A DNA stretch of 64,000 nt from a virus. This document shows positions 53,433 to 62,674 of the stretch, one piece after another. Position 1 is the stretch's first letter, and every line of letters starts with the position of its first letter. The stretch spans positions 1 to 64,000 of IMG/VR virus record IMGVR_UViG_3300047557_003487, one strand, 5' to 3'. The notes under the pieces were generated by a model. That model saw nothing but the letters and a program-made list of their open reading frames with translations, made no database searches and was not told where the DNA came from. Both the position numbers and the translations under genes were made by a program.

Positions 53433-54535
53433 GTCAAGATTATTACAAATATATCATATCACCTGAGAATGTAAGAGGTGATTTGGCTACTGTGAACTAT
53501 CAAGGAACACAGGTAGGTGTTTACTCAGCAATGACTCGTGTGGTTAGTTCAGGTCCTGGTGGTTCATCTTTGTTGAAACAAGTCTCGATACCAGTACTTT
53601 TGAGACAAAGTGCGGTTGATGCGGGATATTATTCACCTTTTGATGGTGCAGTTCAGCAAAAAGATGTTGTAACAAGTTTTCTTTTTTCAGCTACGACAGG
53701 AAGTCCTATGACTTATTATGTTTATAACACGTCTGAACAATTTGCAAACTACTTGGCTTTATCATCATACAGAGTAGATTGGGGGGATAATTCGCCTAAA
53801 CAAACAATTACAACTTACGCACCCAATTCAATATCACACACATATCCAACACCACCAATCAATCAATCCAAAACTTATAAAATAACGTTGGAGCAAATAA
53901 ATCCTTGGGGAGTGAACACTGTTACAAAAACAGTTACAGTACCGTATAAAAATATTTCTCCAGCCAACCCTCAAGGAGAATGTTTCTTTGCACCTTCATT
54001 TGGTAAATGGATTGGAACACCAGTTTCCTACGACTATATTTTTTCGGGTGATGCAGTTAACGAAGTGTCTGCTCAAGTATCATCAGATTATATAACAGTA
54101 CCTTTTACAATTACAGGATTAACACCTTCAAGGATTACCGAATTGAAACCTTATGGTACTTTAACAACAGCCCAAAGAATTAATTTACCAATTATTAATA
54201 ATGGTGTTTTGTGGGGGTCAATCACAAACATAGGAAATGGATTCACGGCCTATACAATTCAAGGAACAAGTTACGTTGATTATTCAGATGGTGTTACAAT
54301 TTTTTATCAACAATCATCAGGACTAACTTCACAAAACTTAACTGCCGAACCAATAACAAAAAACGAAACCTTACTTAAAGTAATGGACCAACCGAAAATT
54401 TTAACAAACGTATTTGTTGAGAGAGGTAAAAACAGTGCTTATGAAAGGGTACAAAGACTTGGTGAAGTTGATAATTTGGGAGACATGATAAACTATGGTT
54501 ACGGATTTTTCAATGTCGTAGAAAAAGGCTCATAA
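53429..54535 (+). CDS. structural protein with PKD-like domain
   Basis: A 368-residue protein starting MSQDYYKYIISPENVRGDLA. Residues about 110-175 resemble a PKD (polycystic kidney disease) Ig-like fold: YRVDWGDNSPKQTI, then SISHTYPTPP and KTYKITLEQINPWGVNTVTK, with the WGDN/HTY signature. PKD domains occur in surface adhesins of Bacteroidota and in phage tails. The C-terminal half is beta-rich and ends DNLGDMINYGYGFFNVVEKGS. It probably contributes to a fibre or attachment structure of the baseplate. Confidence 0.7.
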   Translation: MSQDYYKYIISPENVRGDLATVNYQGTQVGVYSAMTRVVSSGPGGSSLLKQVSIPVLLRQSAVDAGYYSPFDGAVQQKDVVTSFLFSATTGSPMTYYVYNTSEQFANYLALSSYRVDWGDNSPKQTITTYAPNSISHTYPTPPINQSKTYKITLEQINPWGVNTVTKTVTVPYKNISPANPQGECFFAPSFGKWIGTPVSYDYIFSGDAVNEVSAQVSSDYITVPFTITGLTPSRITELKPYGTLTTAQRINLPIINNGVLWGSITNIGNGFTAYTIQGTSYVDYSDGVTIFYQQSSGLTSQNLTAEPITKNETLLKVMDQPKILTNVFVERGKNSAYERVQRLGEVDNLGDMINYGYGFFNVVEKGS

Positions 54536-54537
54536 AC

Positions 54538-54544
54538 TATTTAT
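54538..54544 (+). promoter_or_regulatory. TATTTAT motif upstream of gene at 54561
   Basis: The 7-mer lies 16 nt before the ATG, just after the stop of the PKD-domain gene. Confidence 0.5.
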
Positions 54545-54560
54545 AGAAAATTAAACTTAT

Positions 54561-55469
54561 ATGGCAATAGGTTCATATGGAACAATAAGACCGAGTGATG
54601 TTTCTCCTGCAGATGTAGAAATTATCATGAACTACACTCCTACAAGAGACGCCACAGATTCTTTTGTATTAACTAAACTTGACGCTCAAAGTCTTTTGAG
54701 ACCTTACTTTGAAAACACAGAAACAGGTGGGAACGCTGGTGTTGAGGTGATTGGGGGGTTATACAATTTAACTCTACCAGCAAATCAATTTAACGCATTG
54801 GGTATATACACACTTTACTTAAGACCTGCACAAATCAGAACTGTAATTACGGATTGTGGTGTTTTAAGTGCATTGCCTAACGTAAAAGGTCTGGTTATAG
54901 ACTTGGCTAATGTTGACCCACAGTTTCAAAATAAATTTGTACCTCAAGGATTAGTTGGATTCAGAATTGAATACTTGAATCCTGATGGTTCAAAAATACC
55001 AAATTTCTTTAGGGTAGTAACCTCATGTTTCTTCTGTGAACCAGTTGTTACTAACGAAGTTAACACGACTCAAAAGGCTATTAGATATAGATATGTTGAG
55101 GGAGATTCCAATTTGTTGTTCTTAACAGTATCACCTTCTTCATCACCAACTAATAAACCAAATGCCACACCATACATCGGTCAACCTGACCAAGATATTC
55201 TTATATCAAACACATTTTTCAATCCTGTAACCTTAGAGATTGAAATGGTTGAGTACGACATATCTACTCTGGCTATCGCACTTTACGGTAATCAGACTAA
55301 ATCAATTGACGATGGTATCTACACTATCTACGACAGTCAGAATAACATCTTCAGACAATACAACTTGTATGAGGTTAGAGACCAATTTAATGCTCTGTTG
55401 TACGAGGTTAGACAAAATAGAGGTGATAACATCGATTTCAGTAAAAACTTCACTTCAATTACTAGCTAA
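54561..55469 (+). CDS. unrecognised structural protein of wedge block
   Basis: A 302-residue protein beginning MAIGSYGTIRPSDVSPADVE. Beta-rich N-terminal blocks (GVEVIGGLYNLTLPANQFNA, LYLRPAQIRTVITDCGVL) precede a C-terminal helical segment (YNLYEVRDQFNALLYEVRQN). No motif of a named family is seen. Its stop overlaps the start of the gp7-like gene as TAATG, so the two proteins are probably made in step. A wedge or adaptor role is likely by location. Confidence 0.65.
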   Translation: MAIGSYGTIRPSDVSPADVEIIMNYTPTRDATDSFVLTKLDAQSLLRPYFENTETGGNAGVEVIGGLYNLTLPANQFNALGIYTLYLRPAQIRTVITDCGVLSALPNVKGLVIDLANVDPQFQNKFVPQGLVGFRIEYLNPDGSKIPNFFRVVTSCFFCEPVVTNEVNTTQKAIRYRYVEGDSNLLFLTVSPSSSPTNKPNATPYIGQPDQDILISNTFFNPVTLEIEMVEYDISTLAIALYGNQTKSIDDGIYTIYDSQNNIFRQYNLYEVRDQFNALLYEVRQNRGDNIDFSKNFTSITS

Positions 55470-58447
55470 TGGCAACAACAATAAGAAAGACCAAATTCTT
55501 TTATCCGCCGAGACCAGGTAGTGGTGCGGCGACCTTCTCTGATAACATTGTAGGTTTACAAACAGTGGAGGGTGGAGGTCTTACGCAAGGTAACTTCGAG
55601 TTTACTACAGCGGTTGTTGAAAAAGTTAATAGAAGATTTAATGTAGGTGCATTCTCTGAACCAATTGATTTAAGTCAGTTGGATATAGACAATGTATTTG
55701 AGAGTAGAAGAATAATGGCAACTCAATTTAGGGTCTATCCTAACTTTGACGTGTCTCAAGTAATGAACTTTTCTTTGTATGGTTCTTTATCTAAAAGATT
55801 TCAAGTTTCTATTGGACATATAATAAATTTATTCCCCGCTTCATTGGATGTTCAGTTCTTAAACCAAGAATATTTCACAGGATTTACGGCAGAAAATATT
55901 GTTTATGACCCGATTTATGACGAAACAAGTTTTGAGGTTAACGTTGATAGAATTAAAAATCCTTTCGACATTGATTATTCTGTAAGTGCGGCAACTAACT
56001 TGAATTTAAGAGAAATTACAGTTTCACCTTATAGAAACTTGTATAATACATATTTGGACTACTGTGTAGCAATCAATGATGATATATTCAAAGTAGTTTC
56101 TTTTACACCATCACCGACACTATCTTCAGGTGCTATTAAATTTACAGTTTCAGGGGCTCCTTTTGGTCAGACAGCTACAACTATTATAGAGGAGTACCAA
56201 ATAAGACCAAACGATTTTATAGTTGATAAAATATTTGCTGAGTCATTAGATGAAGTTGAAAAATTCTTGGTTAATAGATTGGTACAACCTGAATACACTT
56301 CTGTTTTTCAGGTACCGAGACAAAATGCCGATGGACAATATTATACAGACAACCAATCGGTTACTTGGCCAAAGGATGGACCATGGAATTTAGATATACG
56401 TTCTTTTCTTTTTGAGGATTATTTGACTCAACTTGGAGCAATCGCTGAAGATTTAGACTCCTACAAAACTAATTTAATCTCAAGATTTCTTATATCGGCA
56501 TCACTCAAAGAATTCGATACTTTGGACAGGAAAGTTGAAAAGATATTCCAAATATACGGTAGAAGTTTCGATGAAGTAAAACAATTTATAGATGCTTTAG
56601 CGTTTATGAACTCCGTTAACTATAATGTAGGTAATGATATACCATCTCAATTGTTGGTAAACTTAGCACAGACATTAGGATGGACTGCAAACTTTTCACC
56701 AATTACAGACATGGACTTTTTGGATTCAGTTTTCGGTAACACCCAAACACCTACCTATCCTGGTTACGCAAGAGCCCTTACTCCTACAGAGTTGAATTAT
56801 GCTTTTTATAGAAACTTAATTCTCAACTCAGCATATCTTTTCAAATCTAAAGGAACAAGAAGGTCAGTTGAATTTATGATGAGATTAATTGGCGCCCCAG
56901 ATTCGTTGGTAGAGTTCAATGAACACATATATCTCGCTGACCAAAAAATTAATATTGACCAATTTGATGCCCAATATGCTCAGATTTCGGGAGGTACTTA
57001 TGTTCAGAGGACACCAGCATACTTACCAAACTCAACATATAAAATAAAAGGTAAATTATTCAGTGCATTTACAACTGAAGATACGTATGAGGATGTTCAA
57101 ATTGAACTTGATGATTACCCAATAGATGAAGAGGGTTATCCTAAAGCTCCAAGAAACACAGAAGACTACTTTTTCCAATTGGGTGCTGGTTGGTATGAGA
57201 CAACGCCATCACATAGAAGTCCTGACGAGGTTCAAATCACGGGAGAAGTTTATACAGGTCAGAACTTCGACATTCAAACACAACTACAACCTTTTACTTA
57301 CGGTCAACAGTACCTTAACAGGTTCAGAAAATTCCCTTATATGACTGAGGGATTCAAACTAAAAAAAGTAGTAGACAACAATAAGTCGTGGTTAGAGGAA
57401 GACGATAAGATAAGGGTATCTACAGACGCAAACTTTAACGCATATTATTATGCGGACAATGAAAAACTTGTATTGAATGTTAAGAATATAGATTTGTTTT
57501 TAAATCCAGCCCAAGGACTTGTATATGACGTGTGGGATTCATCTGTAAGATATGATTATCCTATACCTGAATCAGGATTTACCGTAGGATATCCTGTTCC
57601 TGGTGGAGTAGATTCCACATTTATAAATCCTGAACCTAAAAAGAAAACATTTTTTGAGTTTTATCAAACTTTTTGGGAGAACATGATTAATGTGAGGAAT
57701 AGACAATACATTACCGATGGTAAAACAGGGGGATATCCAACATTACAGTCTATTTGGTGGAAGTATATTGAATCAGAACAAACAGTTGGTATACCAAATA
57801 ACAAATATACATACCAAAAACTGATTGATTATATAAATGGGATGGGTCCATATTGGATGAAGTTAGTTGAACAGATGATTCCTGCTACAACAATATGGAA
57901 TACAGGTACAAAATTAGAAAACTCAGTACTTCAAAAACAAAAATTTGTTTATAGAAGACAAAGAGGATGCCAATTTATACCAGTACCAGTAGACCCTTGT
58001 TTTATAATCACAAATATATTTGACTACACTTGCCAAACTGAGTATGTTGACTTTAATATCTATGCTTGGCTCAACGGAGACACATCAGTTTCAAACTTTC
58101 AATCCATTCTTGCTAACAGGATAAATGTAATGTTAGCTCAACAAGGATTAACCCTGAACGATTGTATACAAAGTTCCGTGCAAACAGTTTGGTATGTAGA
58201 TTTGATGATAGGAAACACACAAATTATAAAAAAACCATTCTATACTGGTTATGGATTGACCGACGTACCAACCAATTCTAATTGGAGAAATGCTTTGATT
58301 CAAAATTTACCTTTGTTGTATCCTTTTGGGTTTACATATTTCTTAAATGGGAATAATTTGACTATTACAAACATGACCTGTACTCCAACAAACTTAAATA
58401 AATCAGTAAAACTAAATGTCTGTATGGACATTGGAATAAATTGTTAA
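55469..58447 (+). CDS. baseplate wedge protein, gp7-like, with tail-protein-I-like segment
   Basis: A 992-residue protein, near T4 gp7 in size (1032). The most telling part is residues about 439-476: TPTELNYAFYRNLILNSAYL, FKSKGTRRSVEFMMRLIGAP. A helix followed by SKGT and a helix ending in G-A-P is characteristic of phage tail protein I (P2 gpI) and the matching part of gp7. The N-terminal 150 residues are a beta domain; the C-terminal 250 contain YNYDYTCQTEYVDFN-like Cys-bearing sequence. gp7 clamps the wedge and links gp6 to fibres. It comes directly before the fibre genes, as a fibre-connecting wedge protein should. Confidence 0.65.
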   Translation: MATTIRKTKFFYPPRPGSGAATFSDNIVGLQTVEGGGLTQGNFEFTTAVVEKVNRRFNVGAFSEPIDLSQLDIDNVFESRRIMATQFRVYPNFDVSQVMNFSLYGSLSKRFQVSIGHIINLFPASLDVQFLNQEYFTGFTAENIVYDPIYDETSFEVNVDRIKNPFDIDYSVSAATNLNLREITVSPYRNLYNTYLDYCVAINDDIFKVVSFTPSPTLSSGAIKFTVSGAPFGQTATTIIEEYQIRPNDFIVDKIFAESLDEVEKFLVNRLVQPEYTSVFQVPRQNADGQYYTDNQSVTWPKDGPWNLDIRSFLFEDYLTQLGAIAEDLDSYKTNLISRFLISASLKEFDTLDRKVEKIFQIYGRSFDEVKQFIDALAFMNSVNYNVGNDIPSQLLVNLAQTLGWTANFSPITDMDFLDSVFGNTQTPTYPGYARALTPTELNYAFYRNLILNSAYLFKSKGTRRSVEFMMRLIGAPDSLVEFNEHIYLADQKINIDQFDAQYAQISGGTYVQRTPAYLPNSTYKIKGKLFSAFTTEDTYEDVQIELDDYPIDEEGYPKAPRNTEDYFFQLGAGWYETTPSHRSPDEVQITGEVYTGQNFDIQTQLQPFTYGQQYLNRFRKFPYMTEGFKLKKVVDNNKSWLEEDDKIRVSTDANFNAYYYADNEKLVLNVKNIDLFLNPAQGLVYDVWDSSVRYDYPIPESGFTVGYPVPGGVDSTFINPEPKKKTFFEFYQTFWENMINVRNRQYITDGKTGGYPTLQSIWWKYIESEQTVGIPNNKYTYQKLIDYINGMGPYWMKLVEQMIPATTIWNTGTKLENSVLQKQKFVYRRQRGCQFIPVPVDPCFIITNIFDYTCQTEYVDFNIYAWLNGDTSVSNFQSILANRINVMLAQQGLTLNDCIQSSVQTVWYVDLMIGNTQIIKKPFYTGYGLTDVPTNSNWRNALIQNLPLLYPFGFTYFLNGNNLTITNMTCTPTNLNKSVKLNVCMDIGINC

Positions 58448-58453
58448 TAGAAG

Positions 58454-60592
58454 ATGGCATTATTTGATTATAATTTATCGGTTAGTGGTGATTGCCAAGG
58501 AACGGGAATAGGTGCCTACCAAATTTCATTTTCAGGTGCAGTTCCTCCATATACAATACAATTTATTAGTCCATCTTACCCAAGTGTGAACGTTGGTGAA
58601 AATGTACCTTATACTAAAACAGGATTATTTTCACAAATAATTGAATTAACAGTAAATGATAGTACTCTACCCACAAACCAAAGTTTCAATATTAATATAC
58701 CAATATCAAGCGGACTTTGTTGTAGTGTTGTTGCGGTGGATAACACAACATGTGGGTTGAATAATGGTTCAGTCACTGGGACATCGACCACAGTCTACTC
58801 ATCCGCAGATTACTTTGTTTATTCAGGTGACGGAACATTTATTAATTCTGCATCGACAAACCAATCAACTGTAATATTCACAAATTTAACCGCAGGAACT
58901 TACTATCTCACGGTTGAAGATTTAGGTGGGTGTTCAGGTTCTAGCCAAACATTCATAGTAGAACAATCTACAGTAACAAACTATGGTTTGTATTCGGTTC
59001 CTAACTCAAGTTGTGGTGGAACCCCGATTGGTAAAATTATGATTACAGGATTGACTGGTCAACAACCTTTCACTTATCTGTGGTCAAATGGACAGACAGG
59101 ACAAACTGCAACAGGATTAACCGCAGCTGACTACTCAGTTCAAGTTACTGATGGATTCGGATGTATTACATCAAAAGAAGCAACAGTCGTTAATGTTGAC
59201 CCAATGGGTGCATTCTTCACAGCTGTTACAAACCCCACTTGTTTCCAAAGTGATGGAGCTATAAAGTTAACTTTAACAGGGGGAAGTGCACCATACTATT
59301 ATTCCGCGTCAACGGGTGCGGTTTTGGTGTCCTATGCTCAAGAATTTAGTATCTCAGGACTTTCGGCTGGTGATTATCAATTTATGGTAACCGACGCAGC
59401 TCTTTGCCAAATCATTACAGGTACTACTTTATCTCAACCAAACGGGATGAGTTCAGTTAGTATTGTTGGAACAAACTCATTTTGTTCAACAAGTGATGGT
59501 GAAATAACCGTAACAGTTCTCGGAGGTCAAGCTCCTTACACGTATACCGTTATCAATGAACTTGGAGACCAAGACGTTATTGTTGGTAATCAGCAGATTC
59601 AAGTTTTTTCAAACCTTTCCGCAGGAACTTATTCTGTTTTCGTTGAGGACTCAACAGGATGTGTTTTTGCTAAAGAAATATATATTGTCGCAACTGATAA
59701 ATTCACAATAAGTACTGATGTTACAGGCACAACTTGTAACCAAAACAATGGTAGTGTTTACATAACAACATCTACAGGTTTTACCCTTCCTTTGGATTTC
59801 TCCGTTGATGGAATCCAAAACGTGATTGATACAAACATGACCGCGGTCACTTTCAATAACCTTTCATCAGGTAATCATGTAGTTACAGTAACCGATGCTA
59901 CAGGATGTGCACAAAAACAAACAATTTTTGTACCCAAAGGAGACTCATTGGACTTCAGTCTATATAGTGTGAACTGTGGAAGTGGAGATAGTGGTCAAAT
60001 TACAGCTTTCATCACATCAGGTACTCCACCATTTACCTTCAATTGGTCTAACAACGTTCCATCAAATCCACAACAAATACAAGTATCATCCTTAACTGCT
60101 GGAACTTATTCACTTTCTATTGTCGATAGTGTTGGATGTTCACTAAGTAGGTCAACCACAATCACATGTAATACAAACTATACATCTTATCAATGTTATG
60201 TGATGGGACAAGAGGTCTTCAATATCCAATCACCGTCCAAATTTGGTTTACTTCAGATGTTAAATGAAGGATATGTAGATTTAAGTTCAGGAAATACAAA
60301 TTGTACTTTAATATCGGCGATATTCACCGCTAAGGTATCTGCACAGCCTATCGGATTGAACGCTCAAAACACATTCTTTACCGCAACGACCCTTAACAAC
60401 CCACCATCCGACAACTTATGGTATGATACTATCAAACAATTACTATTATCAATACCTGGTATATTGAGTGTAACAATTGACCAACTAAATAATCAGATAA
60501 CAATCGCAACAAACCCAGCAAGTAATTCACTTGATGGTCAAGAAATTATTGTTGAACTTGCTATCGAGTATGATATAATGTGTTTAACATAA
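58454..60592 (+). CDS. SprB-repeat adhesin-like tail protein
   Basis: A 712-residue protein, 6 nt after the gp7-like gene. About six copies of an 80-residue unit run from residue 95 to 570. Each begins with a Cys (as in PTCFQSDGAIKLTLTGGSAP), continues with APYxY, then a Leu-Ser/Thr-AGxY block (LSAGDYQFMVTD), and ends in GC or LC. This is the SprB repeat pattern (PF13573) of Bacteroidota gliding-motility adhesins. The C-terminal 140 residues are different and Asn/Thr-rich with a final Cys. It is probably a fibre or receptor-binding component that interacts with host surface adhesins or polysaccharides. Family match by eye is strong. Confidence 0.8.
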   Translation: MALFDYNLSVSGDCQGTGIGAYQISFSGAVPPYTIQFISPSYPSVNVGENVPYTKTGLFSQIIELTVNDSTLPTNQSFNINIPISSGLCCSVVAVDNTTCGLNNGSVTGTSTTVYSSADYFVYSGDGTFINSASTNQSTVIFTNLTAGTYYLTVEDLGGCSGSSQTFIVEQSTVTNYGLYSVPNSSCGGTPIGKIMITGLTGQQPFTYLWSNGQTGQTATGLTAADYSVQVTDGFGCITSKEATVVNVDPMGAFFTAVTNPTCFQSDGAIKLTLTGGSAPYYYSASTGAVLVSYAQEFSISGLSAGDYQFMVTDAALCQIITGTTLSQPNGMSSVSIVGTNSFCSTSDGEITVTVLGGQAPYTYTVINELGDQDVIVGNQQIQVFSNLSAGTYSVFVEDSTGCVFAKEIYIVATDKFTISTDVTGTTCNQNNGSVYITTSTGFTLPLDFSVDGIQNVIDTNMTAVTFNNLSSGNHVVTVTDATGCAQKQTIFVPKGDSLDFSLYSVNCGSGDSGQITAFITSGTPPFTFNWSNNVPSNPQQIQVSSLTAGTYSLSIVDSVGCSLSRSTTITCNTNYTSYQCYVMGQEVFNIQSPSKFGLLQMLNEGYVDLSSGNTNCTLISAIFTAKVSAQPIGLNAQNTFFTATTLNNPPSDNLWYDTIKQLLLSIPGILSVTIDQLNNQITIATNPASNSLDGQEIIVELAIEYDIMCLT

Positions 60593-60960
60593 TGGTACAA
60601 GTAAGACTTACAGAAATAAGTGGGGGTACTTACCCCATCAGTGTTTACCTATCAGACATATACGGTAACAACCAAACTTTGCTTGGAACCATATCAATTG
60701 GTTCAACAGTACCCCCTACAATTTATTTCAACACCGTAATCCCTTCAATATTTCAGACAGCACCTGAAATAATGTTGAAATTGGTTGATGCCAATGGTTG
60801 TGAAGCCATCAAAATATTGGATTGTACCTTTGGTTGTACATTCAATATCACAATTGAATTGGCGAGTTGTAATGTTAACATTGATATTCAAAATTCGGAT
60901 TGTGCAATTTCTTTAGATATTACTGACCCAAGTTGTGGTTATACTATTTCAGTAAGTTAA
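60592..60960 (+). CDS. small cysteine-containing protein of fibre block
   Basis: The start at ATG 60592 gives 122 residues and a TAATG overlap with the SprB-like gene. The protein begins MVQVRLTEISGGTYPISVYL, with a second beta block (KLVDANGCEAIKILDC) and a Cys-rich end (CTFGCTFNITIELASC, DCAISLDITDPSCGY). Paired cysteines spaced about 15 apart recall half a SprB repeat (LVDANGC). It may be an accessory fibre subunit or assembly factor. The function is unknown. Confidence 0.65.
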   Translation: MVQVRLTEISGGTYPISVYLSDIYGNNQTLLGTISIGSTVPPTIYFNTVIPSIFQTAPEIMLKLVDANGCEAIKILDCTFGCTFNITIELASCNVNIDIQNSDCAISLDITDPSCGYTISVS

Positions 60961-61011
60961 AAAAAAGAATCAATAATTTTTTCTTAACTCAATTCAATTG
61001 CTCATTCGTGG

Positions 61012-61018
61012 TATTTAT
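61012..61018 (+). promoter_or_regulatory. TATTTAT motif upstream of Thr/Pro-rich gene
   Basis: The 7-mer lies 17 nt before the ATG in a 75-nt gap. Confidence 0.5.
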
Positions 61019-61035
61019 AAAATAAAAAACCGCGG

Positions 61036-62628
61036 ATGTCCACTTTATATTCAGTTTTCGTTGTAAATAATGCCTCAGGTTGCAATACTGAAATTGAACA
61101 ACAACTCACAGTCACAGGTTGTACGACTTATATCATTAGATTATCTCAGAATTCTAACGCTTTAGGTCCTTTTGATGTTTTTTATAGTTTATATCCGACT
61201 CCTTTATCTGGTGCCACTTTAGTAGCTTCTGCACAAACAAGAACTCAAATGTTCAACGGAGTTGTACTCGAATTGGAATGTACAACACCAACTCCTACAC
61301 CAACAGTAACACCACAAACACCAACCCCAACTCCGACTCCGACCACAACTACAACACTTACAGCTACGCCTTCTCAAACACCAACTGAAACACCTGCATT
61401 AACTGCAACTCCGACCGAAACACCAACAAGCACTCCATCAGAAACACCAACTGAAACACCAACAAGTACTCCAACTAATACTCAAACGCCAACTACGACC
61501 ACAACACCTGGTCTTACACCTACTGCAACTCCGCAAGAAACTCCTTCATCGACACCAGCAGTTACTGCGACACAAACACCAACAACAACTCAAACACCTT
61601 CTCCAACAGTTGGAACAGTAACAATCGTAATAACGGGTTCATATTCTTCAGGTTCAATCCAAGCAGGGTATTCGGCGGTATCTAACACTGCTTTAGATGT
61701 TGATACTGAAATTAGTTTTGTAAACACCCTTGAAACATTCTCAGGTAGTCCATACGTGATAAGTGGTTCTGTTTCAATTCTTTCAGGACAGACAACAGGA
61801 TTCAGTAATTACATAATACCTGGAGATTACGCAGATTTAAGTGATGTGAGTTCTTTCTCAGGTATTTCACAAACATTTACAGGAAGCTCGACTTATACAT
61901 ACGTGATTCAAACTACATCTGAGTTTGATGTTACACCTACACCAACTCCAAGTATAACGGCTTCACCTACCGCGACTCCTAATGCAAGTCCAGCGGAGAC
62001 TCCTACACCTACCGCAACACCAACAACTACTACCACATTAACTGCAACTGAAACACCTACGCCAACTCAAACTCAAACGCCAACAACTACTACCACATTA
62101 ACTGCAACTGAAACACCTACGCCAACCCAAACTCCAACTCCTGAACCAACGCCGACAACGACACCAACCGCATCGAGAAATTATTGGGAATATACGTTTG
62201 GATATGACGCGACAGTAGCACTTAATGCATGTTCGAACTACTCTTCTTCTCCAACAACATATTATGGAGCACCTGGTGACGGACCTGGACCAAACATTGG
62301 AGAGGTTCTTTACTCTGACTCTGCTCTTACAACACCTGTTCCTAATGGATATTACTCAAACGGAGTGGCTTGGTATCAAGTAACAGGAGGGGCTGGTGTG
62401 GTAACAAGCCAAGACCCTAACGGATGTCTTTTATCTCCAACACCAACACCTACAGAGACAGCAACACCAACACCATCGGTAACTGAAACACCAACAGGAA
62501 CACCTTCGGTGACTTCAACACCAACACCTTCACCAACGTCAGATTTGGTAATTTATATCATAACACAAGATGGTATTGAATTGATTACACAAGACGGTAT
62601 AAACATTATCAGCCAACAATCGCCTTGA
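61036..62628 (+). CDS. Thr/Pro-rich linker protein with small globular domains
   Basis: A 530-residue protein. Residues 1-80 form a small Cys-bearing domain ([20 protein letters not shown]). Two long linkers of TPTPT/ETPT type (about 85-195 and 300-377) flank a globular domain at about 195-295 ([20 protein letters not shown]). A third domain ([20 protein letters not shown], about 378-470) precedes a last linker, and the end is [20 protein letters not shown]. Such linkers are rigid and often O-glycosylated in bacterial secreted proteins; glycosyltransferases do lie at the window start. It is likely a long stalk-like fibre. A 60-bp tandem duplication lies within the second linker. Confidence 0.75.
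   Translation: MSTLYSVFVVNNASGCNTEIEQQLTVTGCTTYIIRLSQNSNALGPFDVFYSLYPTPLSGATLVASAQTRTQMFNGVVLELECTTPTPTPTVTPQTPTPTPTPTTTTTLTATPSQTPTETPALTATPTETPTSTPSETPTETPTSTPTNTQTPTTTTTPGLTPTATPQETPSSTPAVTATQTPTTTQTPSPTVGTVTIVITGSYSSGSIQAGYSAVSNTALDVDTEISFVNTLETFSGSPYVISGSVSILSGQTTGFSNYIIPGDYADLSDVSSFSGISQTFTGSSTYTYVIQTTSEFDVTPTPTPSITASPTATPNASPAETPTPTATPTTTTTLTATETPTPTQTQTPTTTTTLTATETPTPTQTPTPEPTPTTTPTASRNYWEYTFGYDATVALNACSNYSSSPTTYYGAPGDGPGPNIGEVLYSDSALTTPVPNGYYSNGVAWYQVTGGAGVVTSQDPNGCLLSPTPTPTETATPTPSVTETPTGTPSVTSTPTPSPTSDLVIYIITQDGIELITQDGINIISQQSP
62020..62139 (+). repeat. 60-bp tandem duplication in Thr/Pro linker
   Basis: 62020-62079 and 62080-62139 are direct repeats, identical over the first 46 bases and differing first at 62067/62127. 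They encode consecutive 20-residue linker units. Confidence 0.85.
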
Positions 62629-62662
62629 TAATAAAAAAATTATAAAAATCAATAGAATTAAA

Positions 62663-62669
62663 TATTTAT
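62663..62669 (+). promoter_or_regulatory. TATTTAT motif upstream of collagen-like fibre gene
   Basis: The 7-mer lies 5 nt before the ATG, in a 46-nt gap. Confidence 0.5.
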
Positions 62670-62674
62670 AAGCT

